Source of the DNA: Flagellimonas pelagia
Lineage (GTDB): Bacteria > Bacteroidota > Bacteroidia > Flavobacteriales > Flavobacteriaceae
Length of the DNA stretch: 64,000 nt
NCBI RefSeq assembly: GCF_003584135.1
Contig: NZ_QXFI01000006.1
Span: 61,001 to 125,000 of the forward strand
Direction: 5' to 3'
Positions 34,523 through 44,420 of the stretch are shown here, one piece after another (position 1 is the first letter of the stretch; each line of letters begins with the position of its first letter). The translations under genes and the position numbers were made by a program. The notes below the pieces were generated by a model. The model was not told the DNA's origin and ran no database searches. It saw only the letters and a list, made by a program, of their open reading frames with translations.

Positions 34523-36034
34523 ATGAAACTGAGAAACATTAATTATTTGGTTTTTGGTTCAATAATGGTTCTGGCATTTACCTCTTGTAGCAAAGAGTAT
34601 TTGGATGTGGAGCCCAAAGGGACCTATTTGGAAGAAAATTATTATAGTAATGAAACCCAGGCCTATTCCGGTTTGATCGCCATCTATGATGTTTTGGGGA
34701 AAGAATCCCGGGGATTTGAAAATATGGTGACCATGATGAACGCAGGTTCAGATGATCACTATGCAGGTGGGGGAGGTCCAGATGATGGTGCCGGGATCCA
34801 TGCGTTCTCCAATTATTCGATTACAGCCTCTACTATTCCTGCAAGTTATTGGGGAGATTATTACCAAGGAATCTTTAGGGCCAATGTGCTCCTTTCCAAA
34901 CTCCCCGATATTCCAATGGGAGATGCGAACAGGGCAAGGTTCACGGCTGAAGCTAAGGCTTTGCGGGGCTATTTTTATTTTCAATTGGTGCGTATGTTCG
35001 GGAATATACCATTGATTGTCGATCCCCTTCCCACTGCAGATATCTACAATGTGGAGCAAGCATCCAAGGAAGCGGTATATGCCCAAATAGAAACCGATTT
35101 GGAAGATGCGAAGAACAGCTTGCCGGATATGGTAAATCTTACCACGGAAGCAGGCCGTTTTAGCAAAGGTGCTGTTCAGGCTCTATTGGGCAAGGTGTAC
35201 CTTTATGATGGAAAAAATGCCCAGGCGGCTGATGAGCTTGCCGAGGTGAATGGAACACCAGGGGGAACCAGCAAATATGGATACAGGTTGTTGGATAATT
35301 TTGCCGACCTGTGGGATTTTCAAAACACGTTCAACTCGGAATCCATATTGGAAACGACCAATACCAACCAAAGTAATGCGGATTGGGGATTTTGGGGTTC
35401 TGGTGCCGATGAAGGCAACAGTATCAACATCATGGTAGGGCCGCGTAGCTATGTAAGAAGCTCAGGGTCAACTGCGCCTGATTTTGCGCCGGGTTGGAGT
35501 TTCAATGTGTTTACCCAAAGCTTTTACGATTTGATCAAGGACGACCCTAGGTTCGATGCAACCGTTGCTGATTTGAAAGCGTATGAAGAGGCGGACGAAA
35601 TTGAATACCTACACGGGGATCAGGACACGGGTTACTATCTAAGGAAGTTCATGCCCTTGAACAGCGATGCCACAACAGGGGGCGGCGTTAAGGAACTCAA
35701 TTACCAACAACACGTTTATATGATTCGTTTGGCGGATACCTACTTGCTTGAGGCCGAGGCCTTGGGAGGCTCTGGTGCAAGGGCGCAAGCCTTGTTGGAT
35801 GCCGTAAGGGCACGGGTTGGATTGCCCTCCGTTCCGGTATCGACCCAGGCCATATGGAACGAACGCCGTTTGGAATTGGCGGGAGAAGGACATAGATGGT
35901 TTGATTTGATAAGGACCGGAAATGCTGCCACAGCTCTTGCCAACAAAGGGTTTACAGCAGGAAAAAATGAAGTGCTGCCCATACCATTACGAGAAATGGA
36001 GAATACTTTGATTGTCCAAAATCCTAACTATTGA
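34523..36034 (+). CDS. RagB/SusD family lipoprotein (glucan PUL)
   Basis: A 503-residue surface lipoprotein (lipobox LAFTSC, C22) of the SusD family. N-terminal SusD-like helices contain AEAKALRGYFYFQLVRMFGNIPLI. The C-terminal signature YMIRLADTYLLEAEALGG... ERRLELAGEGHRWFDLIRTG is clear. It pairs with the SusC 10 bases upstream and delivers glucan oligosaccharides to it. Confidence 0.95.
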   Translation: MKLRNINYLVFGSIMVLAFTSCSKEYLDVEPKGTYLEENYYSNETQAYSGLIAIYDVLGKESRGFENMVTMMNAGSDDHYAGGGGPDDGAGIHAFSNYSITASTIPASYWGDYYQGIFRANVLLSKLPDIPMGDANRARFTAEAKALRGYFYFQLVRMFGNIPLIVDPLPTADIYNVEQASKEAVYAQIETDLEDAKNSLPDMVNLTTEAGRFSKGAVQALLGKVYLYDGKNAQAADELAEVNGTPGGTSKYGYRLLDNFADLWDFQNTFNSESILETTNTNQSNADWGFWGSGADEGNSINIMVGPRSYVRSSGSTAPDFAPGWSFNVFTQSFYDLIKDDPRFDATVADLKAYEEADEIEYLHGDQDTGYYLRKFMPLNSDATTGGGVKELNYQQHVYMIRLADTYLLEAEALGGSGARAQALLDAVRARVGLPSVPVSTQAIWNERRLELAGEGHRWFDLIRTGNAATALANKGFTAGKNEVLPIPLREMENTLIVQNPNY

Positions 36035-36040
36035 TAAACG

Positions 36041-36910
36041 ATGAAAAATAGATTTGTCATGATACCTAAGAAAACTAAATATAGATCAATTGTACTCGGG
36101 GTACTGGGCATGATCATGCTGGCTGGTTGCCAACCAGAGGATTCTTTTGAAAACAATGGATTGACCGACCCAAATTTGGATGCTTCGTTCACTATTACAC
36201 CGGTCAGCGGAACAGCGAACAGGTATGTTTTGGAGGCCCAAAACTTAAATTATATTTTCTCAAAATGGGACATAGGTGAAGGTGCCTACCAAGGAAAATC
36301 AACAGAGGAGATTTTTTTGCCCGATGCGGGCACCTATAACATTACGCATATAGCCGTAGGAAGGGGAGGCGAGAGCAAAAGTGCTTCCCAAGAATTGGTG
36401 GTTGCCGAATCGGACCCCAATGCAGGTAACCTTGTGGTTGGCGGAAAGTTTGAAACCGACGAGGACATTGCCCAATGGACCATTTTGAACATCAGTGCGT
36501 CGGGAGCCAGTTGGACCTTTGATTCAGGCTCGGCTACCATAACTGCAAGTGACTGGAACCAACAGGGCATCTTTCAAGCCATTGAAGTACAGGGTGGTAA
36601 AAACTACGCTGTGGATATGAGCGTCCAAGGGGAAGGTTCCGTTGATACTTGGTTTGAAGTATATGTTTCCACTACAGCTCCTGTTCAGCTTAGTGATTAT
36701 TCCGCTGATGGTACCAGAATCGGATTGAATACCTGGGCAGGCTGTGGGGGAACACCGTTCAGTGGTAAGTTGTCCCAACTGAGTTGCTCTGGTAGTGGCA
36801 ATGTGGTAAGCTTTGACGAGGATACCACCATTTATTTGGTAATAAAATGTGGCGGAGGAAACGTTGGAGCCATAACCATTGACAACGTAGAGCTAAGGGG
36901 GACCAATTAA
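36041..36910 (+). CDS. PKD-domain surface glycan-binding lipoprotein
   Basis: A 289-residue lipoprotein (lipobox LGMIMLAGC, C30) in the position after SusD that is usually held by a surface glycan-binding protein. A PKD-like Ig domain covers about 45-125 (LNYIFSKWDIGEG...LPDAGTYNITHIAVGRGGES). A C-terminal beta-sandwich resembling carbohydrate-binding modules covers about 130-289 (NLVVGGKFETDEDIAQWTI... GAITIDNVELRG). A second in-frame ATG at 36059 is an equal alternative start. It probably binds laminarin-like glucan at the cell surface; specificity is inferred from the locus. Confidence 0.82.
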   Translation: MKNRFVMIPKKTKYRSIVLGVLGMIMLAGCQPEDSFENNGLTDPNLDASFTITPVSGTANRYVLEAQNLNYIFSKWDIGEGAYQGKSTEEIFLPDAGTYNITHIAVGRGGESKSASQELVVAESDPNAGNLVVGGKFETDEDIAQWTILNISASGASWTFDSGSATITASDWNQQGIFQAIEVQGGKNYAVDMSVQGEGSVDTWFEVYVSTTAPVQLSDYSADGTRIGLNTWAGCGGTPFSGKLSQLSCSGSGNVVSFDEDTTIYLVIKCGGGNVGAITIDNVELRGTN

Positions 36911-36957
36911 AAGAAAGTTAGTTAATTTAGTTTTGAGTTAGATTTTTTTAAGTTCAT

Positions 36958-36990
36958 AGCCCATGGTGTGCTGAACCATGGGCTATTTAA
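36958..36990 (+). terminator. hairpin between the glycan-binding gene and the first GH30
   Basis: A perfect 10-bp stem AGCCCATGGT (36958-36967) with ACCATGGGCT (36975-36984) is followed by only a weak T stretch (ATTTAAA). It may terminate a fraction of transcripts, or be an RNA processing/stabilising structure that gives higher susCD levels than enzyme levels. Confidence 0.6.
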
Positions 36991-37019
36991 ACATGCCGGT
37001 CTTTGCCGGCCCCAATGCC

Positions 37020-38507
37020 ATGAAATTTACCCCCGTTTACATTTTTTCTTTTTTATGTTTCCTAAGTATTTCTTGTGATGATACCGTAAAGAGCAGTACA
37101 TCCTCCGATACTGCAGAGGAAGAGGCCATAGATTTTTCCGCCAAGGGAAAACCAATAACCATTTACACCACTGCCAATAGCACCGCTCTTCGGCTTGCCG
37201 TTTCTGAAGGTCCTGTATTCTCAGACGCTGAGCAACCCTTGGAAAAAGAGGTTTCGGTATTTGTGGAACCTAAAAAAATGTTTCAGACCATTTTGGGAAT
37301 TGGCGGGGCCATTACCGATGCCAGTGCAGAAACGTTTGCGAAGTTGGATGCTACAAAACAGGAAGAGCTGTTGGATGCCTATTATAGCAAGGACAAAGGT
37401 CTGGGCTACACGCTGCTGAGGACCAATATCCACAGTTGCGATTTTAGCAGTGGAAGTTACACATACATACAAGAAGGGGATTCTGCTTTGACCTCCTTCT
37501 CCATAGCCCATGATCAGGAATTCCGTATCCCAATGATCAAGAAAGCCTTGTCAAGGGCAGGTGGGTCTTTGGTTACCTATGTTTCCCCATGGAGTCCACC
37601 GGCTTTTATGAAAAGCAACAAAAATATGCTGCAGGGAGGCACTTTGTTGCCCGAATACTACCAATCTTGGGCCAATTACTTTGTAAAGTTCATTCAGGCC
37701 TATGAGGAAGAGAATATTCCCATTTGGGGGTTGACAGTTCAAAATGAACCAATGGCGAAACAAACCTGGGAGTCCTGTATTTTCAGTTCGGAGGCAGAAA
37801 GGGATTTTGTGAAGAACTATTTGGGCCCAGCCTTGGAAAAAAGTGGATTGGCCGAAAAGAATATTGTGGTCTGGGACCACAACAGGGATTTGATGGATCA
37901 GAGGGCCAATGTCATTTTTGGTGATCCTGAAGCATCAAAATATATATGGGGAATGGGATTTCACTGGTACGAGGATTGGTCAGGTGGAGATCAGCTGTAT
38001 GAGAATGTGGGAAAGGTACAAGAGAGCTATCCTTCAAAGAATTTGTTGTTTACTGAAGGTTGTAATGACCGTTTTGATGCTGCTAAATATCAGTTTTGGC
38101 CAAACGCGGAGCGTTACGGCAAAAGTATGATCAATGATTTTAATAATGGAACTGTCGGTTGGACGGATTGGAACATCCTTTTGGATGAAAATGGAGGGCC
38201 CAACCATGTGGGCAATTTTTGTTTTGCCCCGATTCATGCGGATACCCGAACAGGGGAGCTGATCTACACGCCATCATACTACTATATTGGACATTTCTCA
38301 AAATTTGTTAGGCCGCAGGCAAAAAGAGTGGCAACAGCTGTGAGCAGAAGTACGTTGCTCAGTGCCTCCTTTTTGAATCCCGATGGAAAAATGGCCACCG
38401 TGGTGATGAATCAAACTGATAGCTCCATTTCATATAATCTATACGTAGGTGACCAAAGAACAAGGATCGAGATTCCGGCACATGCCATTCAAACGGTTGT
38501 CTATTAA
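37020..38507 (+). CDS. GH30 family glycoside hydrolase (probable beta-1,6-glucanase)
   Basis: A 495-residue secreted lipoprotein (lipobox SISC, C19) of glycoside hydrolase family 30. The acid/base is E243 (TVQNEPM) and the nucleophile E346 (LFTEGCND). Other family marks are QTILGIGGAITDASAETFAKL and SPWSPPAFMKSN. Family members in Bacteroidota glucan loci are often endo-beta-1,6-glucanases that remove the branches of laminarin; related enzymes act on glucosylceramide or xylan, so the linkage is an inference from the context. ATG 37020 gives the signal peptide at the N-terminus; an upstream ATG at 36978 runs through the hairpin region and is rejected. Confidence 0.92.
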   Translation: MKFTPVYIFSFLCFLSISCDDTVKSSTSSDTAEEEAIDFSAKGKPITIYTTANSTALRLAVSEGPVFSDAEQPLEKEVSVFVEPKKMFQTILGIGGAITDASAETFAKLDATKQEELLDAYYSKDKGLGYTLLRTNIHSCDFSSGSYTYIQEGDSALTSFSIAHDQEFRIPMIKKALSRAGGSLVTYVSPWSPPAFMKSNKNMLQGGTLLPEYYQSWANYFVKFIQAYEEENIPIWGLTVQNEPMAKQTWESCIFSSEAERDFVKNYLGPALEKSGLAEKNIVVWDHNRDLMDQRANVIFGDPEASKYIWGMGFHWYEDWSGGDQLYENVGKVQESYPSKNLLFTEGCNDRFDAAKYQFWPNAERYGKSMINDFNNGTVGWTDWNILLDENGGPNHVGNFCFAPIHADTRTGELIYTPSYYYIGHFSKFVRPQAKRVATAVSRSTLLSASFLNPDGKMATVVMNQTDSSISYNLYVGDQRTRIEIPAHAIQTVVY

Positions 38508-38531
38508 TTAAATAGAAAGAAATTGTTGTTC

Positions 38532-40007
38532 ATGAACACAAAAAATATATTGATTGCCGCATCCTTTGCGATCGGATTGTTGCTGGTACATTGTTCATCT
38601 TCTACTGATGATGGTGGTTCGGATAGCCCAACACCAAACCCTCCAAACACAGGGACACCGCCTACCGTTTCGGAATCCGTGGATGTTTGGTTGACCAAAC
38701 CGGACAAAAGTGTATTGCTGACGAAACAGTCGAACGCCCTGCCGTTCGGTACCAATCCCAACAACTATCCAAATATTGAGGTAAATCCATCTTTGACCTA
38801 TCAAACTATCGACGGTTTCGGGTTTACATTGACAGGGGGTAGTGCGGAGGTCATCAACCAATTAAGCGCTGGTGATAGGAACGAGTTGTTGCAAGAATTG
38901 TTCGGCACTTCGGAAAACGATATATCCATCAGCTACATCAGGGTAAGTATCGGCGCATCCGACCTGAATGCCGAACCCTTCACTTATGATGACATGCCAG
39001 AAGGTGAGACGGATGAATCGCTCGATAATTTTAGCCTGGATCCGGATAGGGACGGTGTTATTTCAGTTCTTAAAGAGATTTTGGAAATAAGCCCAAACAT
39101 TAAAATATTAGGTTCCCCATGGTCTGCCCCGGTTTGGATGAAGGACAACGGCAGTTTTGTTGGTGGAAGCCTTAAGCCTGAATATTACGGAGTATATGCC
39201 CAATATTTTGTGAAGTATATTCAAGCAATGGAGGCAGAAGGCATAACCATTGATGCCATCACCATTCAGAATGAGCCCATGCATGATGGGAACAATCCCA
39301 GTATGGTCATGACGGCTGAGGAACAGGCTGAATTCATCAAAGACCACCTTGGACCAGCCTTTGGGGATGCAAATATTTCAACCAAGATCATTGCTTGGGA
39401 CCATAACTGTGATAATCCACAATATCCCATTACGGTACTGAGCGATACAGATGCTTACCCTTATGTGGATGGTTCCGCTTTCCACTTGTACAATGGGGAC
39501 ATCAGTGCACTTTCCACGGTACACAACTCATTTCCGGAGAAGAATCTTTACTTTACAGAGCAGTATACTTCTTCCAACGGATCTTTTGACGGGGATTTGA
39601 AGTGGCATGTAAAAAATGTAATTATTGGGTCCATGCGCAACTGGAGCCGAAATGCCCTGGAATGGAACTTGGCGAACGATGAAAGCTTTGGTCCGCACAC
39701 GGATGGTGGTTGTACCATCTGTAAGGGAGGCTTGACCATAAGTTCTGGAGGTAATATCACCAGAAATGTAGGGTATTATATTGTGGCCCACGCTTCAAAG
39801 TTTGTACCACAAGGGTCTACCCGGATTTCTTCCAATATTTCCGGGAACCTTCAAAATGTGGCCTTCAAGACACCTGATGGCAACATAGTTCTCCTTGTGG
39901 AAAATGATGGGGATGCTTTGGAATCTTTCAACATTAAATATAAGAACGAATGGACCGCCGCTTCACTGAGTCCCGGTGCGGTCGCTACCTATATTTGGAA
40001 ACAATAA
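38532..40007 (+). CDS. GH30 family glycoside hydrolase, second copy
   Basis: A 491-residue lipoprotein (lipobox LVHC, about C20, followed by a Ser/Asp/Pro/Thr-rich linker SPTPNPPNTGTPPT). The GH30 fold shows QTIDGFGFTLTGGSAEVINQL, SPWSAPVWMKDNG, acid/base E248 (TIQNEPMHD) and nucleophile E343 (YFTEQYTS). It is a diverged paralogue of the preceding gene, not a recent tandem copy. The two may differ in chain-length or endo/exo mode on beta-1,6-linked glucose. ATG 38532 is chosen over a TTG at 38523. Confidence 0.92.
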   Translation: MNTKNILIAASFAIGLLLVHCSSSTDDGGSDSPTPNPPNTGTPPTVSESVDVWLTKPDKSVLLTKQSNALPFGTNPNNYPNIEVNPSLTYQTIDGFGFTLTGGSAEVINQLSAGDRNELLQELFGTSENDISISYIRVSIGASDLNAEPFTYDDMPEGETDESLDNFSLDPDRDGVISVLKEILEISPNIKILGSPWSAPVWMKDNGSFVGGSLKPEYYGVYAQYFVKYIQAMEAEGITIDAITIQNEPMHDGNNPSMVMTAEEQAEFIKDHLGPAFGDANISTKIIAWDHNCDNPQYPITVLSDTDAYPYVDGSAFHLYNGDISALSTVHNSFPEKNLYFTEQYTSSNGSFDGDLKWHVKNVIIGSMRNWSRNALEWNLANDESFGPHTDGGCTICKGGLTISSGGNITRNVGYYIVAHASKFVPQGSTRISSNISGNLQNVAFKTPDGNIVLLVENDGDALESFNIKYKNEWTAASLSPGAVATYIWKQ

Positions 40008-41756
40008 ATGGACAACCTCATGAAAAAAATACTATTCCTTTTAACCATTCTGGTAAGTTCAACAGTGTTCGGCCAAGGCTTTTTGCATACAGATGGACAA
40101 AAAATCGTTGACGGCCAAGGCAACAATGTGCTCCTTAGAGGTCTTGGTCTGGGCGGTTGGATGGTACAAGAGGGGTATATGTTGCAAACAGCTGGTTTTG
40201 CTGGGCCACAGCACTCCATCAAACAAAAGATAACGGAACTAATTGGCAAGAAAAATACCGAGGAGTTTTATGAGGCCTATTTGGCCAATGGGGTCACCAA
40301 ACGTGACATAGATTCACTAAAAGCTTGGGGATTCAATTCCGTTAGGTTGCCCATGCATTACAACCTGTACACCCCACCCATTGAAGAAGAAAAGGATGGA
40401 ACAAATACATGGTTGGAAAAAGGATTCACCATGACCGACAATCTTTTGAAATGGTGTGCGGATAACGAGATGTACCTTATCCTTGATTTACATGCCGCCC
40501 CGGGAGGACAAGGCCATGATGCCAATATCTCGGATTATGACGACACAAAACCTTCCCTTTGGGAAAGTGAGGCGAACAAACAAAAAATGATTGCTTTTTG
40601 GGAAAAAATGGCCGAACGATACAAGGACAGCCCATGGATGGGTGGCTACGACATCATTAACGAGCCCAACTGGAACTTTGAAGGTGAAAACCCCAATGGA
40701 TGTGATGAAATGAACAATGCCCCATTGCGCCAATTGATGGTGGATATTACCATGGCTATCCGAAAAATAGACAAAAAACACATCATCATTATTGAAGGGA
40801 ATTGCTGGGGGAACAATTACAATGGTGTTTTTCCACTTTGGGACGACAATATGGTCATAAGCTTCCACAAATATTGGAATTTCAACACCACGGCATCCAT
40901 TCAACAAGTGCTGGATTACAGGGAAATGTACAATGCGCCGATTTGGCTGGGAGAAAGTGGGGAAAATTCCAATGTCTGGTTCAAGGATGTTTTATCATTG
41001 ATGGAATCCCACAACATTGGCTGGGCATTTTGGCCCATGAAAAAGGTGGAAAATATTGCAGGCGTTACATCGGTCACCAAAAACCCTGGGTATGAAACAC
41101 TTTTAAACTATTGGCAGAATGGAGGTGAAAAACCTTCTGTTGAGTTTGCCAAAAACGCTTTAATGCAGTTGGCCGAGAACTATAAAATGGAAAATGTGAC
41201 CATTAAGCCCGGCGTTGTGGATGCTATGTTCAGGCAAGTGCACACTTTTGAGACCAAAGCCTACAAAACACATACAATTCCTGGTCTTATCTATGCCACA
41301 GAGTATGATATGGGGACCAACAATTATGCATACAAAGATGCCGATTATATCAATTATCGGGTGAGTACAGGGGAGCGTGGAGATTGGAACAAAGGTCGTA
41401 AAATGCGAAATGATGGGGTGGATATTCAAAATTGTGGGGATGTAAAAACCAATGGCTACGAAGTTTTTGATATACAGGATGGGGAATGGTTGCTGTTTAC
41501 CGTAAATGTGAAGGAGTCCGGCACCTATAATATGAACGTGAGATATTTAGGCTTGGAGGGCACAGGAAAACTTTCCCTAAAAGTTGACGGGGAAACCGTA
41601 TCGGGCAGTTTGGAGTTGGCCGCCACAGGAAATGACACTTCATACAAAACAGCGACTTTGTCCGGTGTTGATTTGAAAGAAGGTGTCCACAAGCTAAAGG
41701 TGATGTTTGAAAAAGGCGGGTTCAATCTAAATTATATTGAATTTACAGCCAAATAG
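40008..41756 (+). CDS. GH5 family glycoside hydrolase with C-terminal CBM6-like module
   Basis: A 582-residue exported enzyme (signal peptide ends VFG/QG, residue 22; ATG 40020 is an equal alternative start). The GH5 TIM barrel (about 30-385) has LRGLGLGGWMVQEGYM, acid/base E219 (DIINEPNW) and nucleophile E316 (IWLGESGEN). The C-terminal region (about 420-582) is a beta-sandwich of CBM6 type (GEWLLFTVNVKESGTYNMNVRYLG). GH5 enzymes in such loci cut beta-1,3- or beta-1,6-glucans. It begins directly after the stop of the second GH30, so it is in the same transcript. Confidence 0.9.
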   Translation: MDNLMKKILFLLTILVSSTVFGQGFLHTDGQKIVDGQGNNVLLRGLGLGGWMVQEGYMLQTAGFAGPQHSIKQKITELIGKKNTEEFYEAYLANGVTKRDIDSLKAWGFNSVRLPMHYNLYTPPIEEEKDGTNTWLEKGFTMTDNLLKWCADNEMYLILDLHAAPGGQGHDANISDYDDTKPSLWESEANKQKMIAFWEKMAERYKDSPWMGGYDIINEPNWNFEGENPNGCDEMNNAPLRQLMVDITMAIRKIDKKHIIIIEGNCWGNNYNGVFPLWDDNMVISFHKYWNFNTTASIQQVLDYREMYNAPIWLGESGENSNVWFKDVLSLMESHNIGWAFWPMKKVENIAGVTSVTKNPGYETLLNYWQNGGEKPSVEFAKNALMQLAENYKMENVTIKPGVVDAMFRQVHTFETKAYKTHTIPGLIYATEYDMGTNNYAYKDADYINYRVSTGERGDWNKGRKMRNDGVDIQNCGDVKTNGYEVFDIQDGEWLLFTVNVKESGTYNMNVRYLGLEGTGKLSLKVDGETVSGSLELAATGNDTSYKTATLSGVDLKEGVHKLKVMFEKGGFNLNYIEFTAK

Positions 41757-41770
41757 ATAGCTTCAAAAAC

Positions 41771-42847
41771 ATGGTCAAAATGAATTGTTTAGGATTACTG
41801 ATTTCGTTGCTGTTCCTTTCGTGTAGTGATGGAGGTGACAATGATGGGGGTGTGAGTGACATAAAACCTTCTAACCTTTCCATAACGGCCAATGTAGCCG
41901 GGGTCGATAGCGAAAATCCAAATGGTGATGGAAGCGGAATCGTGGATTTCACCATCAGCTCAACCAATGCGGCCTATTACAAGGTCAATGTGGATGGCAA
42001 AAGCGTGGAATTGACAGAAAATACATTTTCCCATACCTTTCTTAAAAAAGGCACTCATGAGTACCCTGTGACGGTTTCTGCCTATAATTCTGGAGGATAT
42101 GTCAGCACTAGTATCTCTGTAAAGGTTTATGTTGATGATGAACTGGAATTGGTCTGGCAAGATGAGTTTGACCAAGATGGCGCCCCCGACCCAAACCATT
42201 GGGGATATGACATAGGCAACGGGAGCAATGGTTGGGGCAATAATGAATCGGAGTATTATACGGACAGATTGGAGAATGCTAAGGTCGAAAACGGCGTTTT
42301 AAAGATAACCGCACAGAGAGAGGACTATGAAGGATTTGAATATACTTCGGCCAGACTTCTTACCGCGAACAAATTCGATTTTACGTATGGACGTATAGAT
42401 GTGAGGGCGAAATTGGCAGGGGGAGGAGGTACATGGCCAGCCATTTGGATGCTGGGTTCCAGTATCGGCACCGTGGGATGGCCTGCCTGTGGCGAAATTG
42501 ATATTATGGAATACACAGGTAATAATCCAGGCAAGGTGCAAAGTGCTCTACATACCTCTTCCAGTTTTGGAAATACCATAAATTATAAGGCAGTTTCCAT
42601 TGCCAATGAGACTACAGAGTTCCACCTGTATTCCATGATCTGGACAGAGGAAAGCATTGTTTTTCTATTGGATGATGTGGCTTATTACACCTATAGTCCA
42701 ACTCCCCGAAATGACCAGACATGGCCGTTCAACAAGGACCAGTTCATTATTTTGAATGTTGCCATGGGAGGCAATTTAGGCGGTAATATCGATCCAAATT
42801 TTGAGACCTCGACCATGGAAATCGATTACGTGCGTGTGTATCAATAA
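41771..42847 (+). CDS. GH16 family beta-glucanase (laminarinase-like), lipoprotein
   Basis: A 358-residue lipoprotein (lipobox LFLSC, C18). An N-terminal PKD/Ig-like domain (about 35-120) precedes the GH16 jelly roll (about 125-358) with the catalytic box E242-x-D244-xx-E247 (GEIDIMEY), the WQDEFDQDG start and the NVAMGGNLGG loop typical of laminarinases. It would cut beta-1,3 links in the glucan backbone at the cell surface. It is 14 bases after the GH5 gene and 12 before a second GH16. Confidence 0.93.
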   Translation: MVKMNCLGLLISLLFLSCSDGGDNDGGVSDIKPSNLSITANVAGVDSENPNGDGSGIVDFTISSTNAAYYKVNVDGKSVELTENTFSHTFLKKGTHEYPVTVSAYNSGGYVSTSISVKVYVDDELELVWQDEFDQDGAPDPNHWGYDIGNGSNGWGNNESEYYTDRLENAKVENGVLKITAQREDYEGFEYTSARLLTANKFDFTYGRIDVRAKLAGGGGTWPAIWMLGSSIGTVGWPACGEIDIMEYTGNNPGKVQSALHTSSSFGNTINYKAVSIANETTEFHLYSMIWTEESIVFLLDDVAYYTYSPTPRNDQTWPFNKDQFIILNVAMGGNLGGNIDPNFETSTMEIDYVRVYQ

Positions 42848-42859
42848 ACTTTCAAGGAA

Positions 42860-44191
42860 ATGGTCGTTCAATTGGTGAAATTGTGTCTGTTGTTTGTTGG
42901 ACTATCATTTGTGGCCCAATCCTGTAGTGGAAGCGATGGGAACTCGGATAATTTTTCCCAACCAACAAAACCTTCAGGTCTTACCATTGATGTTGATATT
43001 GTGGGGCAATCCAGTGAGAATCCCAATGGGGATGGTAGTGGAGAGGTCAATCTTACCTTTCAGGCAACCAATGCAACACTATACAAGATACTTATCGAAG
43101 GCCAACTTAAGGAATCCAACTCCAATACCTTGTCCTATACCTTTACTGACGAAGGCACCCATGATTATAGCATAGTGGTGTCAGCCTATAACCAAGGACA
43201 ATTTATAAGTAAGACCATTTCTGTTACCGTTTATGTTGAAGAACTTACAGGGTTGGTCTGGTCCGATGAATTCAACAACGGAAGTCTGGACTTGGACAAA
43301 TGGAACTATGAAACGGGCACTGGGGTCAATGGAGATTGGGGAACCGGACAATTGGACCGTGCAACCGATAGACCTGAAAATATCAGCTTTCAAAATGGGA
43401 TCACAGATGCAGATGGAGGTTGCTTGGTGATTACTACACGCGATGAAACCTTTATGGATAGGGAATATACCAGTGGGAGGATCAATACCAAGGACAAAGG
43501 TTCCTGGGGAACTGGGCATCGAATCGTGGCTCGGGTCAAAGCCAGCGGTGTCAGGTATCAAGGGCAGGGGTTTGCTTTTTGGATGATGCCCCAGGAAAAA
43601 CCTGTTACGGTGGATGCGATCATGTGGCCCCAGGGAGGTGAAATTGATATTATGGAGTATGTAGGTTCCATACCTTATCACAATTTAGGGACCGTCCATT
43701 ATGCCTGGGAATGGCAGAACAACCAATATCAAGATTGGAACCATGGGCACTTGGGCGGATATTATAGTTACGAAACCCAACAGACACCCAATCCCGAAGA
43801 GCCTGGCTACGGAAATTTCCCGCCTCCAGAAAATGACCCCAACGTGGGAAGTTCGGGATTTCACGAATACGGCATAGATTGGTATGATGACCGGATAGAG
43901 TTCTTTGTGGACGATAATATTTACCATATCCACTATTTAAAAGATGGTGGTGGATATACCGTGGATGGACAGGATGAAAAATCTGTGGAACTGGTCGATG
44001 GGCGTAGGGTTACCATTTCCGAGTATTCCAACCATTTTGATGAATGGCATCCTTTTGAGCATAAAATGTACGCCATTCTTAGCGCAGGGGTGGGGGGCAG
44101 TGATTATACCTACGGCGGGCCTATTGTACCGGAAGCCCAGTTTCCATGCTCTGTATACATTGATTGGGTCAGGGTCTACAAAATGGAATAG
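42860..44191 (+). CDS. GH16 family glycoside hydrolase, second copy
   Basis: A 443-residue lipoprotein (lipobox VAQSC, about C22) with the same plan as the previous gene: PKD-like domain (about 35-125) then GH16 (about 130-443). The catalytic box is E261-x-D263-xx-E266 (GGEIDIMEYVG). The catalytic domain is longer, with extra loops (residues about 290-330, rich in Pro/Asn/Glu) and lacks the NVAMGGNLGG loop, having ILSAGVGGSDYTYGG instead. The two GH16 proteins share N-terminal sequence (SSENPNGDGSGEVNLTFQATNA against SENPNGDGSGIVDFTISSTN split), indicating duplication, but probably differ in substrate preference. Confidence 0.9.
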   Translation: MVVQLVKLCLLFVGLSFVAQSCSGSDGNSDNFSQPTKPSGLTIDVDIVGQSSENPNGDGSGEVNLTFQATNATLYKILIEGQLKESNSNTLSYTFTDEGTHDYSIVVSAYNQGQFISKTISVTVYVEELTGLVWSDEFNNGSLDLDKWNYETGTGVNGDWGTGQLDRATDRPENISFQNGITDADGGCLVITTRDETFMDREYTSGRINTKDKGSWGTGHRIVARVKASGVRYQGQGFAFWMMPQEKPVTVDAIMWPQGGEIDIMEYVGSIPYHNLGTVHYAWEWQNNQYQDWNHGHLGGYYSYETQQTPNPEEPGYGNFPPPENDPNVGSSGFHEYGIDWYDDRIEFFVDDNIYHIHYLKDGGGYTVDGQDEKSVELVDGRRVTISEYSNHFDEWHPFEHKMYAILSAGVGGSDYTYGGPIVPEAQFPCSVYIDWVRVYKME

Positions 44192-44370
44192 ATTTAAAAA
44201 ATTCTATTGGTATTTTTGATGTATGTCCGATCCATCGCGTAAACCTTCTAAAATGATACGACCGTGAGGGTCTGTACCCTAAAAAACAGTGTCGGCATTT
44301 TGCCAATAAACATTGAAAATCTTGAGTCTGTAAAACGGTTCGGAGACCATCAAACAAAATGGTCCAAAAA

Positions 44371-44417
44371 AGAAAAACCTTGATCAATCTGTGATTGTCA
44401 AGGTTTTTCTTTTTGTT
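44371..44417. terminator. bidirectional terminator between PUL and tRNA-Lys
   Basis: A 13-bp perfect stem (44371-44383 with 44398-44410, AGAAAAACCTTGA / complement) flanked by A and T runs. It can stop both the PUL transcript (plus) and the tRNA-Lys transcript (minus). Confidence 0.9.
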
Positions 44418-44420
44418 TTG

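Noticed and set aside
36978..37019. Upstream ATG for the first GH30 gene
   Set aside because: It would put the hairpin arm and fourteen residues before the signal peptide; the ATG at 37020 fits a lipoprotein start.
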